Source: Lamellibrachia columna (Eukaryota > Annelida > Polychaeta > Sabellida > Siboglinidae). Taken from it: a DNA stretch of 64,000 nt. Positions within the stretch are counted from its first letter, which is position 1. Each line of letters begins with the position of its first letter. The translations under genes were made by a program, and so were the position numbers. Of this stretch, positions 21,796 to 32,955 are shown piece by piece. The notes below the pieces were generated by a model. That model was not told where the DNA came from and made no database searches. It saw only the letters and a program-made list of their open reading frames with translations. The stretch spans positions 33,770,976 to 33,834,975 of the forward strand of contig OY759267.1 of the NCBI GenBank assembly GCA_963662155.1, in the 5' to 3' direction.

Positions 21796-23050
21796 TGTCC
21801 TGTTGGGAGACTTCTGTGGTTTCTTAAAAACTTCTACTGAAGAACCTGCTTTTTGGAGTTTAAACATAATTTGTAAGACATTCACTTTGAGGCAGCACTG
21901 TACATGGTGAAATTATAGTCATGTGTCCTGACAAAATGCCTTGTCATTGTGGAGCATAAAGTTCCAAAGTGTTTATTGGTTTCAATTAGAAATGTTAGTG
22001 TGCATTAGACTTGTGTGTAATGACTACTGAGGGCAGTAACAATATCATATAACTGCAGCGCTATGCTAGGAACTTGGAAGTTTTGTTCCTCTGTGACAAT
22101 GTCTCAGCTCTGTTCATTGTAATCCATAGGAGTGGCTACATTAACCTGGATAAACCTGTCAGGATAAACCTGTCAATCCATCGCCACATGATGAAATCAT
22201 CTGGATAATGAGAATCATCCCATGTTGAGTTAACAGGACATTGTATCATGCTTGATCCTAAGGTGACAGGATGTCTGATTTTGTTCATAAAGTGCACCAC
22301 CAGGCTGGTCATGTCGCAGCAGAGCGCTGACAAGGAGTGTTTGACAGCACAGTCAGGACCAGGATAATGGAATTCTTCAGGTAGGACTGTGTGACTTTAA
22401 CAAGATTTAACAAGATTGCCATCCCAAACAACAAGTTCCAGATGGCAAGTGGACAAGGAAGTCATTGGCTTATCGAAAGTCCAACAATTTTCTCATATAT
22501 GTGTAGCCCGCCCTTATCAAATATCTGTCAATTCTATATTTAAACATATTCACACTACTAGCATTAACACAATCATTTGGCAGTTTGTTCCATTCATTTA
22601 TCACCCTCTGTGAGAAAGAGTACTTTCTCATGTCCAACCTACACTGCTCCTTAACTAACGCTTTTTTGTGTCCTCTTGTTCTACTGCCTTCTTTAAGTTT
22701 GAAGAACATATTCCTATCAATATCCTCATAACCGTTCACTATTTTAAACACTTCTATTTGGTCTCCTCTTAGTCTCCTGGTCTCTAGTGGTGTCAATCCA
22801 CATTGTAATAAGCGACTTTCGTAACTAAGGTCTCTCAATTCTGGAATCATTTTAGTTGTGTCTTCCAACTGCACCGTCAGGACCAGCATAATGACATTCA
22901 TCAGGTAGGCCTGTGTGACTTGGTAATGTCATCAACTTTGTAATACTGTCAACTCACTAATATGTTATTTCAAGTGCCACCTCAGTTAAACTGACATGGT
23001 TGTCCAGTAAACATGGCATTTCTTTTGTGGTCAACACAGTGGACCCTTCT
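21795..23050 (-). repeat. Inverted copy of the 15-kb dispersed repeat, interrupted by a LINE
   Basis: Reads in reverse as 14930-15625, including the pieces [20 protein letters not shown] and [13 protein letters not shown]. The LINE fragment 22395-22865 splits it. A stretch of about 50 bp on each side of that LINE (22349-22398 and 22871-22920) is the same sequence. Confidence 0.8.
22395..22865 (-). mobile_element. 3' fragment of the CR1/Jockey-type LINE
   Basis: Encodes only the RT C-terminus (MIPELRDLSYESRLLQCGLT to FSQRVINEWNKLPNDCVNAS) and the family 3' end, which here carries a duplicated ATCTTGTTAA tail. Heavily 5' truncated, frame intact over its length. Confidence 0.85.
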
Positions 23051-23245
23051 GTAGCTTCACATCGATAATGTAATTTAGTTTTAATAGAAATGTTGGCAGC
23101 ACCCTGGGTAATCTATAGATAATCTAGTTACTTAGTTATTATTATTATTATGACTATTTATCTTATGGTTAATCACATTTACTGTATAGGGGTTGCTGGT
23201 CATGCTACTAATAATTAAGTTGTTTAAAAATAAAATTTACACAAG

Positions 23246-23688
23246 AGACAGGGGTCACGTGTGGTCAGGGGGAGGGGCTGTGTCCCAGTGGGCCAGGCTT
23301 GATCCCACTGTCAACAAGAGACAGGGGTCACGTGTGGTCAGGTGGAGGGGCTGTGTCCCAATGGGCCAGGCTTGATCCCACTTTTAACAAGAGACAGGGG
23401 TCATGTGTGGTCAGGGGGAGGGGCTGTGTCCCAGTGGGCCAGGCTTGATCCCACTGTCAACAAGAGACAGGGGTCACATGTGGTTAGGGGGAGGGGCTGT
23501 GTCCCAGTGGGCCAGGCTTGATCCCACTTTTAACAAGAGACAGGGGTCATGTGTGGTCAGGGGGAGGGGCTGTGTCCCAGTGGGACAGGCTTGATCCCAC
23601 TGTCAACAAGAGACAGGGGTCACATGTGGTTAGGGGGAGGGGCTGTGTCCCAGTGGGCCAGGCTTGATCCCACTGTCAACAAGACAAC
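23246..23688. repeat. 73-bp minisatellite, 6 copies, followed by (AAC)n
   Basis: Units contain CAACAAGAGACAGGGGTCAC, GGGGGAGGGGCTGTGTCCCA and GTGGGCCAGGCTTGATCCCA. Two sub-variants (CACATG versus CATGTG) alternate, implying duplication of two-unit blocks. An (AAC)6 tract follows at 23688-23703. Confidence 0.9.
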
Positions 23689-24047
23689 AACAACAACAAC
23701 AACCCTGTTTTGGTAAGTTCCTAAATACTATGTTATACCTTAGAAAATGAATACTTTCAATTTACAATGGTACCAAAATGTCTACTAGAGAATTGTCCAT
23801 CTTTCTATGTAAACATATTTATATGTTCAGTACTTATAATTGCTTAACAGTGACTTCGGTTACCCATGTGCTAAGAAGATGGGGAGCAAATGAACTGTCT
23901 GGACCTTAGGGAGGAATGTCCCCACCAGCTTTCTGTTAACAGCTATAGGCTTAATGACATTTCGAAAGCTTGCAGCCAGTAGCTGGTAGAACAGGTTAGA
24001 AAGTTAAGTTTATTCATGAATTAGTACTGTTACATAGTTAATGTATT

Positions 24048-24145
24048 ATGATAGACAAAATACATTATGATAGACAAATACATTATGATAGACAAAATAC
24101 ATTATGATAGACAAAATACATTATGATAGACAAATATATTATGCA
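24048..24145. repeat. 20-bp minisatellite
   Basis: Five copies of TACATTATGATAGACAAAA with small length variation. Confidence 0.9.
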
Positions 24146-25138
24146 GGGACTGTGCATGTGCCTTATTATTGTATAACATTATGTGCAGTTAATTAAGCCA
24201 GAATCAGACTGGAGCACTCTCCCTCTCTTTGACATTATCTTGATTAATCACCATGTGGCACTGGCTGGGTAGGGTGTGTGATGTATTCCCAAGGGACAAG
24301 TGCTTGACAGCAAGCTAGGGTCACACTAGATAGTAACTTGTAAACAGGGATCAAATGTTTGGTTTGATCATTTAATGTAGTATTGATATCTTAGTAAATT
24401 TCTGGTGACACCATTGTGTTAGCAAACATATAATAATGTAGTTAGTCACTCTTTTGTTTATTCATTTATAACTAGTTGTATATCATTTACAGGTGCAGAT
24501 GACCCCCTATAAAATGCAGGATGCGGTTGCACTGAGTCAGTGCTCAGACACATTATAACACTTTTGGTTAGGCCTGCAGTGCCCAGTTGGGGTGAGTTAT
24601 TTTTATTTTGGTTTCATGGATTGTCATGAAGTATTACTATTTTAATTTAGGTTAGGAAATATTTATTTTGACGGTCAGCCATAACTATATTAAGGAACTA
24701 ATTATAGACATTGCATATATCATATGTGTGTGGGTATTAGTACTGATTCGTGTACTCATAGTCTCCAAGGATTGTGTACTTAATACGTTATAATGGATGT
24801 TAAGCATAATTGATGCTGTGTTATTCATGGAATACATCAAATTTGTATTAATTTTAGCGGAATTTTAACTGAGTATATTTGTTGTACACTTCACTTAGGA
24901 GTTGATACAGTGTTATTGGTACGTAGGGTTCACTTGACTGTATTTCCAACCTGGGAACACAGTGTTTAAAGACTATAAACCTATGCTTGTTATTGGTACG
25001 GAGACTGTTATGGATTATTGTTAGATAGAAATTTAGATACAAATACCACAGGTGCCAGCCTGCTATTTGGTGTCTGAGATAATCTATAGGTAATAATTAC
25101 GTATCAATGCAGGGAATAGATGTTTTTGACTCTGTTGA
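24146..25138. other. No gene seen; possible Pol II promoter-like spot
   Basis: CCCTATAAAATGCAGGATGC at 24507 followed by TCAGTGCTCAGACACATT resembles a TATA box with an initiator about 30 bp downstream, and AATAAAGG follows at about 25229. This may be part of a long terminal repeat, but no paired boundary was found. Confidence 0.25.
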
Positions 25139-25558
25139 TTAATGATCCTGTGTAACCATTGTAGTAGTGCATGTAGTAATAATATTTTTGTATGTTTTAC
25201 AGATTTTTATTTTTTCTATGTTATGCGAAATAAAGGAAATCACCATTTCCTGTCTTCATGCGATTCCACGGTTACATTCTACATTATTCGGTTACAAAGA
25301 CATTTTATGTATAGTTGATGATGACATGTGACTTGTGAAGCCCCCACCTAATGATCCTGTGTAACCATTGTAGTAGTGCATGTAGTAATAATATTTTTGT
25401 ATGTTTTACAGTTTTTTATTTTTTCTATGTTATGCGAAATAAAGGAAATCACCATTTCCTGTCTTCATGCGATTCCACGGTTACATTCTACATTATTCGG
25501 TTACAAAGACATTTTATGTATAGTTGATGATGACATGTGACTTGTGAAGCCCCCACCT
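25139..25558. repeat. 210-bp tandem duplication
   Basis: Two nearly identical units start TAATGATCCTGTGTAACCAT at 25139 and 25350. Each carries GCGAAATAAAGGAAATCACC and ends in GACTTGTGAAGCCCCCACCT. Confidence 0.95.
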
Positions 25559-25783
25559 TCCCCTCAGTCCACGTGTCGTATTTGACTTGTGAAGCCCCCA
25601 CCTTCCCCTTAGTCCACGTGTCTTATTTGACTTGTGAAGCCCCCACCTTCCCCTCAGTCCACGTGTCGTATTTGACTTGTGAAGCCCCCACCTTCCCCTC
25701 AGTCCACGTGTCGTATTTGACTTGTGAAGCCCCACCTTCCCCTCAGTCCACGTGTCGTATTTGACTTGTGAAGCTAAGGTATA
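25539..25783. repeat. 45-bp minisatellite, 5 copies
   Basis: The end of the 210-bp unit (GACTTGTGAAGCCCCCACCT plus TCCCCTCAGTCCACGTGTCG) is further amplified every 45 bp, so amplification occurred at two nested scales. One copy has lost a single C. A lone copy of the same unit is at 14607-14690, inverted. Confidence 0.95.
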
Positions 25784-26036
25784 AGGAAGAACTTAGGCTC
25801 TACATGAATACCTACTTTATATCTCCATGGAGATCGTACACAAAGGGAACCAAACAAACAATACACAGCCGTCCACTATCCCAGTTCGTCAAATTATGTA
25901 TTGATTAGGATAGCGGCTACTTTAGACATATACCATCGAATTAAGTCTTCGACTAAAACTTATTCAGTAGGTTTTGAAGGCATCGTCCTGAAAGAATTGC
26001 TCTGGTTAATAATAATGTTTACTATTAATAATGCCA

Positions 26037-26186
26037 CTAACTGAAGGCGTCAACAATATCATCAGTAGGAACTTTGAAGTGCTGTTCAAACCACTTTCGG
26101 ATGGTGTCCGTTTTACCCTGATCAGTGCCCACCAAGTGGCCAACAAATATATTTTCATTTGGCGAGCGATTTACTTTGTCTGCCAT
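26037..26186 (-). CDS. Small unidentified open reading frame (49 aa)
   Basis: ATG at 26186 opens a frame with MADKVNRSPNENIFVGHLVG, then TDQGKTDTIRKWFEQHFKVP and a stop at 26037-26039. Composition is protein-like and the ATG follows an A-rich run (AAAAAAAAAAATGG). I do not recognise it. It could be the first exon of a gene or of a transposase; no donor is evident before the stop. Confidence 0.3.
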   Translation of the reverse strand: MADKVNRSPNENIFVGHLVGTDQGKTDTIRKWFEQHFKVPTDDIVDAFS

Positions 26187-26327
26187 TTTTTTTTTTCCAA
26201 TTCATAACGAGTCTTAACGTGTATCGTTCAAAGAACATACTGTTGTACACGTTTGTGTTGTTCAACACTTCAAGGCCGGACGATGTCGTGTTAGGAAAAT
26301 ACGTAAAGTGAAATGAGACGACAGAAG

Positions 26328-26381
26328 GAAGACGGGGGGGTGGAGGTGGGGGGTGATGGGGTGGTGGGGGGAGGGGGGGTT
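26328..26381. repeat. G-rich tract
   Basis: GGGGGGGTGGAGGTGGGGGG and neighbours give many G runs, with quadruplex potential on the plus strand. Confidence 0.85.
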
Positions 26382-26516
26382 AAGAAATTGGAATGAAGAA
26401 ACAAAAAAGAAGGAGATGTGGAGTTAAAGTGTTTACATACTTGGAAATATAATGAGAGTGAAGTATATCTTGAAAATTAGGAGTGGGGTCTTTTATTAGT
26501 TTTACTAACTTGCCAT

Positions 26517-27122
26517 AGGGGAGGCCGGGAGGGTTGGTGCAATTTTCAATTAAATAATTGTTTTCTTAATTTAATATAGATAGGATGCATACACTTGATA
26601 TACGTATGTTCGCTCTTCCTTCATGTATTAGTATACATATTCATGGATTTCCTATCTATTGTGGCATTTATGATATTGCCCATTATCTGACCCCTCTTCA
26701 CCAGCACCAACCTTCCCCTGTACTGGGTAAGTTGGCGCACCCCCAGGGTACGTTGGCGCATCCCATCAAATACACCAAAGGGGTTAGCAAACAGTCCTTT
26801 AATTCAATCCAAGGCACTGGACAGGCCACGAATAGGCTTTCAAACAACACAATCACAGTTGTGACATATAGAATACAGATAACTCCCAGTACATTTTTCA
26901 TGTAACCATTAGCTGCACACAGTTTGTTGGACCAATATCTTCGCAGACCTATTTTTGTCAAATACGATGGACTAGGCTTCACCGATGGATCAGACTTCAT
27001 TACTGACTTGCACGACACACTGCGTGACTTTGGGGTTTGGTCTGTCGGTAACAGGCCAAATCCCCATGATAACGCATGCGCCAACCCGCCCCAACAAAAA
27101 ATGCGCCAACCCGCCCCAATTT
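26517..27122. mobile_element. DNA transposon relic with GTTGGCGCA ends
   Basis: The left side reads GGGAGGGTTGGTGCAATTTT and the right side, inverted, GGGGCGGGTTGGCGCATTTT. Internal copies of GTTGGCGCA at 26731 and 26752 and a doubled end at 27080-27117 suggest repeated subterminal sites. A plus-strand frame with LRRPIFVKYDGLGFTDGSDF is not recognised. The target duplication is not clear. Confidence 0.45.
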
Positions 27123-27244
27123 GGTCGGCCGCTATTTGCGTGACACAATAAATACAATATGCAGGGAAAGATGATTTACTTCCTTTCGATGTGTGCCCAA
27201 AATGTGATACCTTAATCATGTTGCCCCCCACAGTACATGACCAG

Positions 27245-27915
27245 TAAGCAAGGACGGATCTAGGCTTGCTGGCAGGGGTTCTACTTATTTTAAGGGTTAA
27301 TATTAGCCAGCTTATAATACTTCAGTCTTTACATCATTGACACTAGTTCCGATGTAGGCCTATATGCGTTGTTCTTTACCATAATATTTGCCACGGACAC
27401 TGGGGGGGTCTAAAACCTGCACCATGGCCGTGGGGTCTTGAGACCCCCAGTACACCCTGGATCAGCTGTTTTTAGGTACCCATGGTGTAGAAGACATTTA
27501 TCATGTTTCAGTTTTTTTACTCTCATGTTGTGAAAAAGTTAAAAGCTGTAACAGCTTTTGCGTAGCATCATTTTTATGGCTGATATCTTGTTGTGTGGTA
27601 TGTAACGTTGGCTTCGTATAACCTCAGGATTAGTGCAATATAAAAAAAATTCCTTCAAACCTTCAAGCTTCCTCTGGGTATTGATTTCTTCTGTAGACTG
27701 CTCTGATCTCGTTGTTGCCTCTTGAGTGAGTGTTTGAAGACTATAGCAAGGGCATGCAGGGTAGATGTCATGTTTTGTACTTAAGGGCCCTTGAATGCAT
27801 TAGATAGTGCCAAATCCAGGCTGTACAAGCACACATTAAGATTAATTATCAAGTTAGAGTAAAAAAAATAAATTTATAGCAAAATGCCCCCCCCACACGC
27901 CCCCTCTGGATCCAG
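27245..27915. mobile_element. Possible short DNA transposon with GGATC-containing ends
   Basis: The left end AAGGACGGATCTAGGCTTGC and the right end GCCCCCTCTGGATCCAG resemble inverted ends of a widespread non-autonomous type, but similarity between them is short. A hairpin (GGGGGTCT..AGACCCCC) is at 27399-27445. Confidence 0.25.
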
Positions 27916-28119
27916 AAAACGTGAGAAAACATTAAAGTAAAAACGGGAACGTGCTCATGAAAAGCAGGAAACACTATATTCCACGCAATTTTCTAAAAGT
28001 GCAGCAAGACACGTTTGACAGCTGTAGTGACTATTCAACACATCTAATGAATTGTTTAGTTTCATTGAACATTAATATGCATTAAGCATTTGTAAACATA
28101 ATGTAAATGAGAGTAGGTC

Positions 28120-28215
28120 ACCCATTGATATGGAGCGCACTAACATAATGTTTGAAACGTTGGACTCGCAATTGAGAGGTCACGTGCTCCTATCATCTGT
28201 TCCTGCCGTTTTGAT
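28120..28215 (+). mobile_element. tRNA-derived SINE head, relic
   Basis: TTGGACTCGCAATTGAGAGG followed by TCACGTGCTCC matches the anticodon-arm to B-box region of tRNA-derived SINEs, as at 17.98 kb, but the B box is eroded. Confidence 0.4.
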
Positions 28216-28675
28216 GGTTGAACAATTTCGAACAGACCACGTTGCCTCCGCTGTACAAATGAGTACATGGCTACACACATTTGATGATTTATTGAGTGAA
28301 TAATGTATGCGCAGTAATTACAGCATGGCTGAATTCTTCCTGGAGAGGTTGTTTTCGTGTTGGAATGAACAGGTTACTATCGGTGAAGTGTAAATCTCTT
28401 TGAATGGTTCCAAGGGTCAGATGCAGCGCTATTACTGACCGTTACCGTTTTACTAACCAACGTTTTAATACAGTTTAATATACGTGATTATCATGCTACC
28501 ATATTGTGCCGGAAATCTAACTACCAATAGCAGAGCTTAGTGCAACCTAAACCATCACTAGGATTGCGAAATCAGGGTTAGGCTCTATACAACGCTTCAG
28601 TTCTAGAAACGCCACAGTACATAACCGACCAACAATCTTCACATACCAAAAAACACTCAAATTACAAGTGTCTCA

Positions 28676-28838
28676 GAGCAACCAAAGGGCATGGACTGTG
28701 TCTTGGGGGACCAAAGGCCACGGACTGTGTCTTGTGGGAACAAAGGGCATGGACTGTGTCTTGGGTGACCAAAGGGCATGGACTGTGTCCTGGGGGGGCA
28801 AATGATTGGTTTGTGTCTCAGGGGGACCAAAGGGCATG
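28676..28838. repeat. Left part of a minisatellite split by a LINE
   Basis: Repeats of CCAAAGGGCATGGACTGTGT with GTCTTGGGTGA or GTCTCAGGGGGA variants. The same array resumes at 30310 after the LINE, so the LINE inserted into an existing array. Confidence 0.95.
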
Positions 28839-30309
28839 GCATGTCAACTTGTCATTAAAAGAGGGAGTTGTTCCGTTTGAATGGAAAGAAGCAAACATCA
28901 TACCATTATTTAAAAAGGGTTCGAGAAATAAGTCAGAGAATTACAGACCAGTGAGTTTAACGTCAGTGATTTGTAAATTATTAGAAAGGTTAATTAAAGA
29001 CCATATGGTGGACTTCCTCGTTAAGCATAAATTATTAAATTCATCTCAACATGGATTCCTTAAAGCGAGGTTATGCTTAACAAATATGTTATGTTTTTTG
29101 GAAGAAATCACTAAGTGGATAGATGTGGGATCGCCAGTAGATATTATCTACTTAGATTTTCAGAAAGCTTTTGACAAAGTGCCACATCAAAGATTACTAC
29201 TTAAATTAAAAGCCCATGGTATCAGGGATAGCATAACTGACTGGATAGAACAATGGCTGACTGACAGAAGACAAAGAGTTGTAGTAGATGGAGAAGTTTC
29301 AAATTGGAAATCAGTTTTGAGTGGGGTACCTCAAGGATCAGTATTAGGACCTATATTATTCTTAATTTATATCAATGACTTGGACGACAGTATAACAAGT
29401 AACGTACTGAAATTTGCGGATAACACAAAACTGTTTAGAAAGGTTAATACTGATGGTGATAAACAACATTTACAAAACGATCTAGACAGATTAGTGAAAT
29501 GGTCTGAGAAATGGCAGATGTTGTTCAATTTTGGGAAATGTAAATGCCTACATACAGGACATAGGAACTTGAATGTAAACTATAAAATGGGAGATACTGT
29601 TCTGGGTACTACTGTAAAAGAAAAGGACTTAGGAGTTACAATAAGCGCTGATATGAAAGTTTCAGAGCAGTGTGGTATTGCAGCTTCAAAGGGTAATCAA
29701 ATTCTTGGATTGATTAGAAGAAACATAACATACAAGGGAAAAAAGTTAATTATACCTCTTTATAAAGCAATAGTTAGACCTCATTTAGAATACTGTATAC
29801 AAGCATGGAGACCATATCGTAAGAAAGATATAGATACGCTTGAACGCATACAAAGGAGAGCAACTAAAATGATTCCAGAATTGAGAGACCTTAGTTATGA
29901 AGAACGCCTGAAAGAATGTGGTTTAACAACTCTAGAGACAAGGAGGTTAAGAGGAGATCAGATTGAAGTGTTTAAGATATTGAATGGGTATGAAAATATT
30001 GATAGAAATATGTTTTTCTCACTCAAGAAGGATAGCAGAACTAGAGGACATGAGGTAAAATTAGTAAAGGATCAATGTAGATTGGACATCAGGAAGCACT
30101 CGTTCTCACAGAGGACAATAAATGAATGGAACAAATTGTCTACAGATTGTGTAACTGCTAGCAGCGTGAATATGTTTAAAAACAAGGTTGACACATATCT
30201 CAGGAGGGCGGGTTATAAGTAGATGAACATTGTTGGACTCTCGATAAGCCAATGGCTTCCTTGTCCACTTGCCATCTGGGCCTTTGGCTTGGATGGCAAA
30301 TCTTGTTAA
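28839..30309 (+). mobile_element. Young 5'-truncated LINE inserted in a minisatellite
   Basis: About 1.47 kb of CR1/Jockey-type LINE flanked on both sides by the same minisatellite. The 3' end reads CTTGGATGGCAAATCTTGTT and is shared, with small differences, by the copies at 8.9, 20.3 and 22.4 kb. Its frame is uninterrupted, so it is the youngest copy of its family in the window. Confidence 0.95.
28849..30222 (+). CDS. LINE reverse transcriptase, N-terminally truncated
   Basis: A 457-codon open frame from LSLKEGVVPFEWKEANIIPL to the TAG at 30220. It carries the RT blocks in order: NYRPVSLTSVICKL, IIYLDFQKAFDKVPHQR, LSGVPQGSVLGPILFLIYIN, then KFADNTKLFR, GVTISADMKVSEQ and the C-terminal RPHLEYCIQAWRP and RTINEWNKL region. 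The catalytic box is FADN; related copies keep FADD or ADDT, so the second catalytic Asp has been lost. The endonuclease domain and ORF1 are absent by 5' truncation. The frame happens to extend upstream into the minisatellite. It would produce cDNA for itself only if the Asp were present, so it is probably inactive. Confidence 0.9.
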   Translation: MSLKEGVVPFEWKEANIIPLFKKGSRNKSENYRPVSLTSVICKLLERLIKDHMVDFLVKHKLLNSSQHGFLKARLCLTNMLCFLEEITKWIDVGSPVDIIYLDFQKAFDKVPHQRLLLKLKAHGIRDSITDWIEQWLTDRRQRVVVDGEVSNWKSVLSGVPQGSVLGPILFLIYINDLDDSITSNVLKFADNTKLFRKVNTDGDKQHLQNDLDRLVKWSEKWQMLFNFGKCKCLHTGHRNLNVNYKMGDTVLGTTVKEKDLGVTISADMKVSEQCGIAASKGNQILGLIRRNITYKGKKLIIPLYKAIVRPHLEYCIQAWRPYRKKDIDTLERIQRRATKMIPELRDLSYEERLKECGLTTLETRRLRGDQIEVFKILNGYENIDRNMFFSLKKDSRTRGHEVKLVKDQCRLDIRKHSFSQRTINEWNKLSTDCVTASSVNMFKNKVDTYLRRAGYK

Positions 30310-31345
30310 ATGTGTCTCAGAGGAACTAAAGGGCATGGATTGTGTCTTGGGGGAACAAAGAGCACAGTCTGTGTCTCAGAGGAACCAAAGGGCATGGTCT
30401 GTGTCTCAGAGGAACCAAAGGGCATGGTATGTGTCTTGGGGGACCAAATGATTGGTCTGTGTCCCAGGGGGACCAAAGGGCATGGTATGTGTCTCAGAGG
30501 AACCAAAGGGTATGGACTGTGCCTTGGGGGAACAGAGGGCATGGACTTGGTCTGTGTCTCAGGGGAACCTGTGTCTCAGAGGAACCAAAGCGCATGGTCT
30601 GTGTCTTGGGTGACCAAAGGGAATGGACTGTATCCTGCAGGGCCAAATGATTGGTCTGTGTCCCAGGGGGACCAAAGGGCATGGTATGTGTCTCAGAGGA
30701 ACCAAAGGGCATGGACTGTGTCTTGGGTGACCAAAGGGCATGGATTGTGTCCTGGGGGGCCAAATGATTGGTCTGTGTCCCAGGGAGACCAAAGGGTATG
30801 GTATGTGTCTCAGAGGAACCAAAGGGCATGGACTGTGTCTTGGGTGACCAAAGGGCATGGACTTTGTCCTGGGGGGCCAAATGATTGGTTTGTGTCTCAG
30901 GGGGACCAAAGGGCATGGTATGTGTCTCAGAGGAACCAAAGGGCATGGACTGTGTCCTGGGGGCCAAATGATTTGTTTGTGTCTCAGGGGGACCAAAGGG
31001 CATGGTGTGTGTCTCAGAGGAACCAAAGGGCATGGATTATGTCTTGGGGGAACAAAGGGCATGGACTGTCTTGGGGGACCAAAGGATTGGTCTGTGTTTC
31101 AGAGGAACCAAAGCGCATGGTCTGTGTCTTGGGTGACCAAAGGGCATGGACTGTGTCCGGGGGGGGGCAAATTATTGGTTTGTGTCTTGGGGGAACAAAG
31201 GGCACAGTCTGTGTCTCAGAGGAACCAAAGGGCATAGACTGTGTCTTGGGGGGACCAAAGGATTGGTCTGTGTCTCAGAGGAACCAAAGGGCATGGTATG
31301 TGTCTTGGGGGACCAAAGGGCATGGTCTGTCTTAGTGGGACTAAA
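30310..31345. repeat. Right part of the split minisatellite
   Basis: About one kilobase of 20-60-bp composite units (ACCAAAGGGCATGGTATGTG, TCTCAGAGGAACCAAAGGGC, TGTCTTGGGGGACCAAA). Long open frames on both strands, up to 341 codons on the plus strand, come from the repeat having few stops and are not genes. Confidence 0.95.
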
Positions 31346-31789
31346 TGGTATGTGTTGACCTTTCATAGTGTACATCTTTCTGAATTTGTCAGAACATTTT
31401 GTTTTGTTTGAGAAAAAACTGCCCCAGTAGATTCATATTCCATAAGTGCACATCATTGCAAGTTGAATATTTAAAAATATTCCCCAGCATTACACTGTAA
31501 ACAACAGAAATTTGTATTTAAAGCGAAGTCAAACTTAATGTTAGATTATGTTGCACTTGTAGGATTTTGATTCTAACAATATTCTAAATAATATTTATTT
31601 TATTCACAAAATTTCACATTTGTGAAATAAACATACTAGAACACGATAAATGTAGACATACTTTTATTTTATTAGTTTTACCTGTTGTTATTAAATCAAA
31701 TCATATGGACTAATACTTTGTCCGTCCTCTTTACAAAAATGACACTTTGATTGGCGCATACTTGAAGATTACTATCAAACTACTACATC
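31346..31789. other. No feature recognised
   Basis: AT-rich unique sequence between two repeat arrays. Confidence 0.5.
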
Positions 31790-32395
31790 TGACGGTATAG
31801 TGTCATCACTGGTGACACTATAATATTTTAGTGTTGTAATCATTGGTGACACTATAATATGTTGGTGTCGTGGCATCACTGGTGACAGACACTATAATTT
31901 GTTGTTGTGTCATCATTTGTGACACAATGATGGGTCTGTGTTGTGTCATTACTGGTGACACTATGATTTGTCTGTGTACGTTACACTAATGTGTATGTGT
32001 TGTGTCATCAGTGGTGACACTATATTCTGTTACACTAGTGTCATCACTGTTGACACTACAATATGTTATTGTGTCATCACTGATGACACTCTATGTGTCT
32101 GTGTTGTATCATTATTAATGACGCTAATATGTTCGTGTAGTGTCATCACTGTTGACATTACAATATGTTATTGTGTAATCACTGGTGACACTCTATAATG
32201 TGTCTGTGGTGTATCATTATTAATGACACTAATATGTTAGTGTAGTGTCATCACTGGTGACATCATAACGTGTTGTTATTGTGTCAACAAGGGTGACTAT
32301 ATAATCATTGCTGTACTGTCATCACTGTTGACATTATAATATGTCACTGTAGTGTCATCACTGCTGACACTAACATGTCACTGTATACACATAGT
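31790..32395. repeat. Array of near-palindromic GTGTCATCACTGGTGACAC units
   Basis: About 14 copies of an imperfect palindrome of about 19 bp, GTGTCATCACTGNTGACAC, separated by 20-35 bp of TA-rich spacer such as TATAATATGTTGGT. Each copy can form a short hairpin. Spacer length and core vary, so it is not a CRISPR array. Confidence 0.85.
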
Positions 32396-32955
32396 ACATG
32401 TGCATTAGTAGTTGTTCTGTTACTGGCAACAGTTACCATGGCAAACTGTTACCACAGTAACTGGTTACCATGGCAACCTGTTAACAGTTTTCAACCTCAA
32501 CCTTCTAGCAAATTAGCAAATGAAGAGCCCCAGAAACCAACGCATCTAGCCACAAGAAAACATACATATTTCACATTTATTACGAATACAATTTGATTAA
32601 ATATTTTCTTGATTTTAATCTAACGTGAGCCAAATAGATTACACCAAATACATGCATTCATGATCAAACAATCAAACGTTGGAGTAGAATCCAAAAAGAC
32701 AAACAAATTAGGAAAAAGAAATAACGTCAAGGCATAAAAATTGGCAAGCCAATTGTAGCAAAGCAGCTACAATGGTCACCAGAACTGTTTCCAGCAGAAT
32801 GACACTGACAATCCTTTGTTAACTGTCATGATATGTCATTGTGAGACAATTATGCCCACTCTGGCTTCTAGCGTCCACTATTATACTCTGGTCAGATAAG
32901 TGACCTCTACATATTCTGAAGGTACAAGTCAGTAGCCCGTCTTGCTTAAAGCACA
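32396..32955. other. No gene seen
   Basis: Contains a small cluster of GGTTACCATGGCAAC-type partial palindromes (32430-32480); otherwise unique AT-rich sequence. Confidence 0.5.

Noticed and set aside
24028..25275. A 1.2-kb solo LTR (TGTTAC..GGTTACA with a TATA box)
   Set aside because: No 4-6-bp target duplication at the proposed ends, and part of it is a simple tandem duplication.
26698..27231. 177-codon minus-strand frame
   Set aside because: It covers a DNA transposon relic with inverted ends; no recognisable domain.
30310..31335. A 341-codon plus-strand open frame and several minus-strand frames of 100-180 codons
   Set aside because: They lie wholly in a minisatellite with few stops in any frame; no start context, splice or homology support.
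31790..32395. Regularly spaced palindromic repeats suggesting CRISPR
   Set aside because: Animal DNA, variable cores, spacers that are themselves alike, and no cas genes.
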